Below, piece by piece: positions 55,500 through 64,000 of a DNA stretch of 64,000 bases. The first letter of the stretch is position 1. Each line of letters begins with the position of its first letter. Origin of the DNA: Kappaphycus alvarezii (taxonomy: Eukaryota; Rhodophyta; Florideophyceae; Gigartinales; Solieriaceae); NCBI GenBank assembly GCA_002205965.3, contig NADL03000705.1:868001-932000 (forward strand), in the 5' to 3' direction. A model generated the notes under the pieces. The model did not search any database and had not been told where the DNA came from. It worked only from the letters and a program-made list of their open reading frames with translations. The position numbers and the translations under genes were made by a program.

Positions 55500-58155
55500 C
55501 TGATGCAGACCTGGCTTTGGAATGGCATTATCGGACAGGACATCCTCACCCTGGCGATACATTAGGCTTTCCAATATCTTTCATGAGGTTCCCTATTTCC
55601 CTCGAAGCCTCCTCGAAAGCATCACGTGTATCCCGTCTGCAATTGCGAAAGCCCAACGAAGCCCGATATCTCCAAGTCTACGAATCAGGACCAGCCCGCT
55701 CGGAATCGTCCATATCGACATAAGCGGCAAAAGTTGCACAGGAATGTCGAGGAAATGGTCATTAATTTATTGGATTTTTAGACGAATGTAGGGCAAAACG
55801 GATGTCTATTTCATCAGCAAGAAGTACGACCCATTCCCCGCGCTGAATTTCTGCAAATAAAGATAAGAGAACACCACCGGCTTCAAAGTGTTGATCCTTC
55901 GCCTCGACGGAGAGGGCGAGAACCTGCCAGGAGCAGTTCAACAATTTGCTCTTACGAATATAATAAGACTGGAGACAACCCCCCGCATGATTTTCAGAGC
56001 AATGGCTTTGCCGAAATTTTCATGAAAGAGTTGGGCGTTCGTACTCGAGTCCTTCTCTTCGCATCGAACCTAGGGAACGATTTATGGGCTGAAGCAATGA
56101 GCCACAGTAATTGGCTTCGCATCCGGCTTCCCCCTGACAGAGTGAACGCAAATATTCCAGTTCTCCTCTGGGATGACAGAACCTGCATCAAGTTTAAGGA
56201 TCTGCCCACAACTGGTCAGAAAGGTTTCGCATTCTTGTACCAATCTCACACCAGGCCAGCTAAAAAGCTCTCCGCAAGAGCTGCATTAGATCATTTCGTC
56301 GGCCTTTAGAGTGACCAAAACTATACAGAATATACCTCCCGGACCGACAAAAATCATAATAATCCAGGCCAAGGACTTTCTAACTTGCTCCAGGATCAAC
56401 TGCCTGGCTTTTCCTCGCTCATAGATGGAATCTCCCGCAAAAGTGCTGAACACACGCACGGTCGCAATGCTTGTGACATGGATGAGCTACTAACGCAAGC
56501 CTTTTCTATTTATCGTCTTTCTCTGGCTGAAGTCCCGGCTCAAGCCCACGTATGTCGCAAGCGCTTGGACCCCGGACCCCCGGACCCTCGGCTTCCGGCA
56601 CGTTCAAAGAGGCAGTCCAAAATCCACTTTGGTGTAAGCAATTGACCAGGAGTATCTCGCCTTCAGAAAGCGAAAAAAATGGGAATATGTTCCCTGCGAG
56701 AGCTCATTCAACGATATTCCATTCACCTAAGTGTTCTGTTTGAAGCCACTGCATAATGATGGTACAAAATTCCTCCACCGAGCTCGCTGTGTAATTCGCG
56801 GCAATTTGCAGCTGCCTAGAGTTGATTTAGATCCGGACTCACTGTACTCCCCGGTCGCACCCAAAGAAGCGATTCGGATTTTCTGCCGTTTTCCGCTGCA
56901 CCAGACCTCATCGTCGAAGGAGGGAGGTTAGCAGTGCTTATCTTTATGAAAAGATCGACTCGACAGTGTTCATGGAACAGCCTACGGATTCATCTGGAAT
57001 ACAGGAGCGTCCTGGATTCGTATGCAAACTAAAGAAGTCCATCTATGGGCTTCGCCGACCAGGAATTATCTGGGGTTCACTCTTCGTAGTAACAATATTG
57101 CAGTTGGACTTCAAGAAATCCATAATTGATCTAAGAGTGTTCTATAAGATGGTTCGAACTGAGTTCATTATTATAGTCATCATTTTCGACGACGTGGCAT
57201 TCGCAAGCAACTCACGTAGACTCCTAGAGAATTTCAAGAGAATTTTGACTGAATAATTTGGTGTCAAGCTGTTTGGGATATTGACATCGTTCTTGGGCTG
57301 GGAAGTACATCACAGTGACAAAGGTCTTCCAAAACCGATATGTCGAAAAACTCTTGGACAAGCACGGACTCTATGAAGCCAATAGGGCTTGGAATCCACT
57401 CCAAAAGCGCCGACATTACTGCAGCAAGAGAAAAGGGCGTACTACTTGGAGGGAAGGATCATTACAGCTGCCGCGCAAATATCGGGGAGCTTCTTCATTT
57501 AGCAGTATGTAATAGGCCTGATATTTCGCTTGCTGTGAACGCGCTCGCACGAGAAGTACACAACACTTCTTTTCGTCATGAATATTTAGTCAAGCGTCAC
57601 CTTCGCAATGTATCAGGTACACGTAGACTCGGCATAATATTTCCGGAGGCTGCAGACATGGAACAATATCATCAGAGACCCTCAAGATGCTAGCAATGGT
57701 AGACTCGGACCGGGCAGGGGACAAGGAGATGAGAAGGCCAACAGCTGGATTTATAGTCATGGTCAACGATGCCCCTATTGAGTGGAAAAGCCAGCGTCAG
57801 TCCATCGTTGCTTTATCATCCGCTGAAGCGGAGTATTTGGCACTATCAGCATGTGTCAAAGAATTGCTATGGATGAGATGTCTTTTTTTTGAGATGATGA
57901 ATTGTTCACCGTATGATATCCTGACAAACACTGTGCACAGACTCACTTTAAATCTGCATAGGTCTCGTTTGCTGTTTCAGTAAGGATGGAATCAAAAATA
58001 TTCTCGGGAGTAACGTATATATCTTTGCGGCGATGTGCCTACCCAATGGGCAACGTCCTCCGCACCGACAGGGCATTACGCAGTGGACAACCCTCTTCCC
58101 CGCAGCTACCTCAATAGGGCCCTCAATTCGCTCTAGGCGGTCAGTCATTGTTGAA
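55500..58155 (+). pseudogene. Integrase, reverse transcriptase and RNase H of the old copia element
   Basis: The Gag-pre-integrase zinc motif begins with LEWHYRTGHPHPGDTL at about 55518-55565. Integrase-like sequence follows to about 56250. RT phrases include LDPDSLYSPVAPKEAIRIF (about 56830) and RPGFVCKLKKSIYGLRRPGI (about 57012-57070). RNase H at about 57690-57890 reads ADSDRAGD-type, then TAGFIVMVNDAPIEWKS, then ALSSAEAEYLALS. The last recognisable C-terminal wording (NPLPRSYLNRALNSL) is at about 58090-58135. The order integrase before RT is diagnostic of Ty1/copia. Confidence 0.85.
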
Positions 58156-58171
58156 TATCAAATGGGTATGT

Positions 58172-58176
58172 GAAGC
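58172..58176. repeat. Target site duplication GAAGC, left copy
   Basis: Identical to 63996-64000; together they bracket the young copia element. Confidence 0.93.
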
Positions 58177-58468
58177 TGTAGTTTCACTGGTAGAAATAAT
58201 TGAAAAACAAGACACACCGACGTCCGGTGTTTTCTGACTCAGGAGCTTCTCGACGACCGAGAGCTGTTGCTTCCGAGTTCTATGTCTTGTTATTCAATCT
58301 TACCTTTTATTCCTCTAGTCGGGTAGGCAGGCTACCTAATACTCATCCTAGCGAATCCGGATTACAGACACAGTAGCACATAATCCATTGACGGATAACT
58401 CGCGAAAATCAACCAGTTGCCTCAGCACTGAGATACTGTGTGCACGCATAAACATCATGATTTCCACA
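58177..58468 (-). repeat. 3' LTR of the young copia element
   Basis: Begins TGTAGTTTC and ends TTTCCACA on the plus strand; 292 bp. On the minus strand it is preceded by a purine-rich AAAGTGGGCCGAG, the likely polypurine tract. Confidence 0.95.
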
Positions 58469-58479
58469 CTCGGCCCACT

Positions 58480-60190
58480 TTAAATGGGAGCGACGTTATC
58501 CCTGATTACCAACCTATCCACGGCAGTTTTATCCACCCCTGTCACGATCAACTGATCCAAAGCCTTATTGCATCCATCCTTAGTCATTGCATCCGCGATG
58601 TTCGATGTGCCGCGAATAAGACCTACATCCGCAATCTCGAAGCGTCTATAAGACTCTCTTATAGAAGCAAGGTCAATCAATCGCTTTTCGGTCGGCAATG
58701 AAGACTTAGTCAGAACATCGAAGAGTTGCTTCGAGTCGGTATACATCTTCAGTGGAGTCTTTATACCGTAAATGGATTCCAAATCATGCTTCAACAAATA
58801 CGCGACATCGAATGCATCGTAAAGCGTACAGTTCTCCTGCTAGAATTGATCTGACAACTCTCTTCGACTTGCGACTTTTGAAGTCAATAACATGGCAATT
58901 GGAGTCATCATCGCAGAGCAATATCACATAACCAAGCTGAGACGTTAAATCCCAATTAGTTCCAAATGATGCATCCGCATAAGCTCTAATGTGCAGTGAG
59001 GAAACATCCAACTTTCCGAACTTCAATGTTAGATTCTCTTTCTTTAGCTTACGAATCGCCCTGTTCAATAACGTGATGCTGCCCTCGCCGAAGTTTGATT
59101 CCGTCACTTGAGCGGACTTGTTCACCATGTACAAGATATCAGGTCTGGAATGCGTAACCCATGCAACGGCAGCGCGCTTACTGCGAAAGTCGTCGAATAA
59201 AGAGTTTTCTGGAAGCAGCGATAACCGTTCTATATATCTCTTTTGGCAGATAGTGATGGACTCGTCGTCAAGGCGAGTGATTTGAAGTCCAAAGAAACTA
59301 ACACGGTCCCATTCACGCGGCTTCGATTCAAACCGTTCTTCAATTCGCGCAGTTCTTGCTTCAAAGTTAGTGTCACCTGTACCAAGACAGTCATCTACGT
59401 ATATCCCAAGGAGTCCATGACAGAAATCTGCACCATCGTATCGTTGGGCATACAATGAAGGGTCGCCATCGAGATGCGAGAGGTTCAAGTCATCTCGAAG
59501 AAATCGTTGAAATGTGAATAGCCAGTAGTCGCCAGAGTCGCATAGGCCATATAAAGGCCGACACACCTTCAACAGTTGTCCGGGCGCTAAATCAAAGAAG
59601 TGACGATCACTGTCTTTTGGCCTTATGTAGATCTCCCTTGTCATCGGAGACTCGCTCTGCAAATAAGCCTGAGTAACATCGTTCGTGAAGATTCTGGTTC
59701 CCTTAATGGCAGCGAAGGAGGCCATGATTCGTATTGAGCGTTGCTGTAATGTTGGTACGTCATGAACAACGATATCTTTGGCAGCGTCATTGTAACCTTG
59801 TGCGACGTATCGGGCTTTGGCCATTTCAGTGTCGGTACCGATGTTCTTAATTGACAATGTGAATCGTCCGCCTAAGATGTTGGCGTCACGCGGCACGTTG
59901 CTTTCATCGAAAACTTCAAAGGTTCCTCTATTCAATATACCCTCGGTCTCTTTTGCCTTAGCCTTTTCAAAGGCTTCTGTGTTTCCCAGAGGGTCGCCAT
60001 CCTCGAGGACCTTAGTGATGTGTACCTCGGACGTGATGAACTCGTCCGTGCCAATTGGATCGGATGGGGAGCTCTCATCAGCGTCATCAACAACTGCCTT
60101 GAGATCCTCAATGACTTGGTCAATACCTGCGAGGGGTTGAGCTACATTCTTCGGATCATCTGGGGTATTCTTTGAGCTAGGCCCAATCTG
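58480..60190 (-). pseudogene. Reverse transcriptase and RNase H of the young copia element
   Basis: RT runs from about 60000 (NRGTFEVFDESNVPRDANIL) through TNDVTQAYLQSESPMTREIY (about 59620-59680) and RPLYGLCDSGDYWL to the active-site box GIYVDDCLGTG at about 59375-59405. RNase H follows with VTHSRPDILYMVNKSAQ, AYADASFGTNWDLTSQLGYV and, near 58720-58740, MYTDSKQLFDVLTK, ending with NIADAMTKDG. Apart from about two interruptions every expected motif is in place. Confidence 0.9.
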
Positions 60191-60299
60191 TCCCCTATTG
60201 TATCGTTTCACCTGGTGAATAGAGAATCGAACAGTTCTGCCCGAACATTCAGAGATACCAATTTACCATCGACGTCCAGAACTTGATAAGGTCCTTCCC

Positions 60300-63200
60300 A
60301 CTTCGCATTCTCTTCTCGGTACACCAATACCTCATCACCAATGTTGATTTGCTTCATGGCAGCAGAAGGTACGTTACTTCTCAAGGCCTGACTAACACGA
60401 GAGGCTGCGATCATTTTCGCAAGCTCCGCTCTAGCTTTCTCCATGGCGCTCATGCGAGCGACTTGTCCAGGCATTTCAGTCGGCCTTATCGGGATACGGG
60501 GCATAACTCCAAACACGAGAAGTGTTGGTACAAGTCCATTGGGTCCTGCGGAGTCATTCAGAGTCTTGACGGCCATCTCAAGGATCCAATGTTTGTCAAC
60601 ACCAGGGAGTTCCGCTTTAACCTTACGGTAGGTGCTGCGGAGGAAAGAGTGATAACGCTCTCCCACGCCAATGGCATTATGATTTTCCACTGGAGACAGA
60701 GTCAGCTTAGTACCAATCAGCTTGCAAAGGTTCCTGAATAGTAATGCTCGAAACTGTGGACCAGAATCCGCATGCATCTCCATAGGGTCTCCAACATAGC
60801 GAAGTGCCCAGATGCGGCGGTACACTTGCCATACATGTTCTGCTGTCTCTCGATGAAGAAAGGCGGCAGCACTGAACTTGGTGTCTTTGTCAACGCAGTG
60901 AAAGACTGTACTCCCTTCGATTGACATTAAGTCACAACAGAGCGTGCGATTGAAAACAATATCACCGTCCGGAAGACTGACACGGAACCGGCCGGGGCCA
61001 CTCTTTAAGCGCTGGCAGATGTCGCAGTTGCCCTCAATTAATTCAAGCGCTTTCAGTGTGTCGTGGTCACATTCTTCCGGTTTGGCTCTGCGAAGAATCG
61101 AATACAGGCGTTGGGACTCAGGGTGGAAAAAGTGCTTGTGTACTTTGCGTAATTCATCGGTGGTGTACAGTATTTCGCATTGTTCCCACACGATGTAGAG
61201 GTGGCCTCTCTTCCTAACAAGATCGATTTCCCAATGGCCGTCGCCAGCTATCAGCTTGTCCCGTCCAACATCGATCGTGATCGAGAATTCGTCGAGGAAT
61301 TCGAGCCCAAGGAGGAGAGGAACGTTGATGTCCACGACTTCAACGTCAAATTCCATGAAAATATCATTCCCAACGGGTATGCGAATCTCGATAAAACCAA
61401 TACCCTCATATTTATGTTCACCGAACTTGTAAAACCTGCGTTTGCCGCTTGTCGCTTCCTTGACTTCGAATGGAATACCGACAAACACACAGTATGCTTC
61501 AGCCTGGATTCTCCCAACGACAGATCGTTGTGCGCCGGTGTCTACGCATGCACCATGGAATTGGTCCTCAGTGGACGATGAAGCTTCCAGTATGTCGCAG
61601 TTGTCAGCGTCATCGAACACAGTTGTGCATGAGTCCGAGTCATCAACATCAGCATCATACCGGTCGAACGGGTCCGGATCGTACACGTCGTCCTGGTCGA
61701 TATCCTCATCACACATTTCTTCTGTCCAAAGAGAAGGGATATGCTCATGTGAGTAGTCCCGGTCTAGAGCATGAGACATGTTCACCTCAAAGTTGGATAC
61801 CATGTTCTCGAGTATCTCGCGATCGGAGTATCCATGGTTTCCATTGGCATCTTCGCCATGAGGATGATCCTTGCCACCGTTTTCGTCATCGACATCAAGT
61901 TGGTAACAGAGCTCGGCGAGCACCAAATGGGTGTTGCTCTCGCTAGAAGCATTCTTCTTTGCATAGTAGTCCAACTTGTTTGCTGCGGCTCGTGCGACAT
62001 TCAATGGCATGGGGCAGTGCTTGAGGAGGTGGTCAGGTTTGCCACAATTGAAACATCCGGCTATGGACAAAGGATCGAACTTCCGGATTCTGGGTGATTG
62101 CTTGACATGAAACCGGTTCTGGTGGTTGTGGGAACGAGTTAGATTCGGACTTCGGGCATACTTCTTCTGACCTGTGAAGAGTATTCCTGGAACATCTTTG
62201 TCGTACGACATGCTCTTGCCGTTCGAGCGAGAAAAAATCTCATCCTTAAGTCGAGCAACTTCGGCTTCCTTCGTCAACTGCAGCTGCGATTCGAGTTCAC
62301 CGTATAGCTGCTGAAAGTTCAAACCGATGGTAGCAATACGGGCAAGGGGTTCCTTGGCCCAGTCGTAACCAGCGACAGCGGAGGAGAGGAATTCGACTTT
62401 GTGGGCGTCGCCACGGTGGGTGACGGGGGCCTGTCTGGCAAGTTTAGTGATCGTCTTGTAAACTTTCTCCAATGCGGCAGACATGTCCATGCCATCTCTG
62501 ACAAAGCTACTCATGCGGAGAGACTTGAGAAAATTCTTGATTTTGTTCTGCCTGACATGGGAATTGTATTCCCTCTCAACCAAATCTACAGCCTGCTGGA
62601 AAGAGGCTGCGTAACCATCAACAACATCGAGGTAGAAGCGTTTAGCATCCCCGCGAAGCAGATTGTGTAGGTACTGTAGCTTTTGATGCGGTGAAAGCCG
62701 GTAGTCTCTTGCCATTTGCCGATACTCATCTACAAACTCTTGCCAACACTCACCAATGTCACCTGCAAATTTCTTATCGAGATCCTTGAAACGCATGGCG
62801 ACATTGTGCGCGACCTTGTCAGTGGAGGTCGGTTGTGGGGATCCACCGGCAGTGGCAACATCACCTGTGTTCGACGTAGTGGTTCGGGGTGCATGTGCAA
62901 TGGGTGGCTGACGACCAGCGGCAATGATGTCTCTAACAATATTTTCGGCAGCTGTCTTGTCCTCAGCATCCTCGTAGAGATTCGTAGCCAATGTCATCAT
63001 TATACGGCGGGAGCTGTGCGGGGCAAGGTTAGCACCCCTACTATCGAGAAAATTGCGGAGCTCAGTATGCAAGGCAGGCATGGACCTAACGTCGCTTCCG
63101 AATAGAACAGCAGGTGGGAACATTTCCCCCACGGTGCGAACTAAAACAGAGCCAACCATCGAATCATCAGATTCAAGCGTCCTGATAGACGCAATGAACC

Positions 63201-63330
63201 CTTTCTGAACATCATTCATGCTAGACAGCACATCCGAGGAAAGGCGAGGCATGAATGTAGACGAAGCCGAAGGCCCAGCGGTGGTTGGGGAAACTTGTCC
63301 AGAGCTATCTTCAAGGTCGAGTTGAGACAT
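60300..63330 (-). CDS. Gag, protease and integrase of the young copia element
   Basis: An open frame; the most likely start is the ATG at 63330 (MSQLDLEDSSGQVSPTTAG). The Gag capsid part lies at about 62400-62800 (LRGDAKRFYLDVVDG) and the zinc knuckle CFNCGKPDHLLKHC at about 62005-62060. An acidic stretch rich in D and E lies at about 61600-61750. The protease phrase ACVDTGAQRSVVGR is at about 61520-61560. The integrase zinc-binding part lies at about 61000-61150 (HKHFFHPESQRLY...CDICQRL). The core has CCDLMS, MHADSGPQFRAL and ENHNAIGVGERYH. NDSAGPNGLVPTLLVFG is a signature of this copia lineage. It is element-encoded and not a host gene. Confidence 0.92.
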
Positions 63331-63701
63331 GACTTGATAATATTTCAACTTCAGAACGCGAAAGCGAAAAGAAAAAGCAGCAAAAGCAGTCAACAAAGGC
63401 ACTGCTAGTTGAATAAGGTTGATGAAGCTCACCTGTACGTCGCCCGAAAGACACAGAGGCTGAGGTACACTTCGTTTCGGTATGGTCAAGAAGCTGTGGT
63501 CTGGTTGTGTCGTTAGTGTTGCGCGAAGAAATTTTTTCGGCACTGTCAAGGTGCGGGGTGGGGTCTTGCCAAGAAATTGTGCCTTGCGTGGCAAAATCAA
63601 GTTTGAGGCCAAGCCGAACGTGTGGAGGCACGGCCGACGGTGGGTGGCGTTTGTAACCGTTCAAAAATAATTTTCAAACAGGTACCAGAACTATTGCGCA
63701 A

Positions 63702-63995
63702 TGTAGTTTCACTGGTAGAAATAATTGAAAAACAAGACACACCGACGTCCGGTGTTTTCTGACTCAGGAGCTTCTCGACGACCGAGAGCTGTTGCTTCCG
63801 AGTTCTATGTCTTGTTATTCAATCTTACCTTTTATTCCTCTAGTCGGGTAGGCAGGCTACCTATTTATACTCATCCTAGCGAATCCGGATTACAGACACA
63901 GTAGCACATAATCCATTGACGGATAACTCGCGAAAATCAACCAGTTGCCTCAGCACTGAGATACTGTGTGCACGCATAACATCATGATTTCCACA
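63702..63995 (-). repeat. 5' LTR of the young copia element
   Basis: 294 bp, nearly identical to 58177-58468. The target duplication GAAGC fills the last five bases of the window. Confidence 0.95.
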
Positions 63996-64000
63996 GAAGC

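Larger units (their letters stand above)
53400..58171 (+). mobile_element. Ty1/copia retrotransposon, old and broken, 3' end displaced by another element
   Basis: The plus-strand parts run in copia order: Gag with zinc knuckle, protease, integrase, reverse transcriptase, RNase H. The left LTR could not be delimited because its partner is out of the window. It probably ends at 53764 (TTTTCA), directly before the primer-binding-like TGGTAGCATCGC at 53765-53776, and has a TATA-like TTTATATAAT near 53478. The right end of Pol reaches about 58150, where the younger element at 58177 begins. The rest of the 3' LTR should lie beyond position 64000. It is broken in many places, more than ten by impression. 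The start given is a guess. Confidence 0.82.
58177..63995 (-). mobile_element. Young Ty1/copia retrotransposon, nearly whole
   Basis: A 5.8-kb element on the minus strand with LTRs of 292 and 294 bp that differ only by about two short length changes, and a perfect 5-bp target duplication (GAAGC). Those features mean a recent insertion. The lineage differs from the copia element it interrupts; its integrase and RT wording is of the kind found in fungal, oomycete and red-algal copia elements. Gag, protease and integrase are continuous over 1.1 thousand codons; the rest of Pol is interrupted about twice. It looks almost whole but should be treated as broken. Confidence 0.95.

Noticed and set aside
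59817-61946. Several plus-strand frames of 100-160 codons inside the young copia element
   Set aside because: They lie opposite well-identified integrase, protease and Gag sequence on the minus strand and have no features of their own.
1-64000. CRISPR arrays, bacterial operons, riboswitches or phage genes
   Set aside because: No regularly spaced direct repeats, ribosome-binding sites or bacterial genes were seen; the window is eukaryotic in every identifiable feature.

Overview
This 64 kb window looks like nuclear DNA of a eukaryote with a repeat-rich, low-gene-density region; nothing in it is bacterial. The best guess is a red alga, with an oomycete-like or other protist genome as the alternative. 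That guess rests on the mixture of element types (Ty3/gypsy, two kinds of Ty1/copia, hAT, Tc1/mariner, a LINE family with a C-terminal domain), one mitochondrial carrier gene that is almost intron-free, and a scattered TACTGTAC/GTACAGTAC motif. It cannot be proved from the sequence alone. By eye, about two thirds of the window is transposable element.

Layout. 1-4.66 kb: no recognisable gene; a pentanucleotide microsatellite and short degenerate repeats. 4.72-9.93 kb: a broken Ty3/gypsy element with clear LTRs and a GTTAG target duplication. 9.9-15.5 kb: mostly nothing recognisable, with one unidentified, possibly coding stretch at 9.9-11.0 kb. 15.54-17.99 kb: a hAT DNA transposon with both terminal inverted repeats, a weakened 8-bp target duplication and a broken transposase. 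18-32.2 kb: a visibly AT-rich element graveyard. It holds pieces of two or three very old Ty1/copia elements, two Tc1/mariner transposase remnants, a 280-bp fold-back MITE and two 46-bp hairpins. 32.62-38.78 kb: a fairly young, broken chromodomain Ty3/gypsy element on the minus strand, with near-identical 0.42-kb LTRs.

Host part. 39.5-41.0 kb (+): a probable intron-containing gene for a protein with a signal peptide and a small-heat-shock-protein-like domain. 47.2-48.1 kb (-): a mitochondrial carrier of the S-adenosylmethionine type. The 41-47 kb interval between them gave no recognisable gene.

End of the window. 48.7-52.3 kb: a pile-up of at least four LINE pieces on both strands, one with a reverse transcriptase domain. 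About 53.4-58.17 kb (+): an old, broken Ty1/copia element. 58.18-64.0 kb (-): a young, nearly whole Ty1/copia element of a different lineage that has landed at the 3' end of the older one. Its 5-bp target duplication (GAAGC) is complete and ends exactly at the window edge.

No pathway or operon-like system is visible and I found no new defence or metabolic system. The points most worth following are the fold-back MITE, the 21+4+21 hairpins, a 97-bp repeat shared by two distant loci, the 23-bp palindromes inside the chromovirus LTRs, and the secreted heat-shock-like gene.
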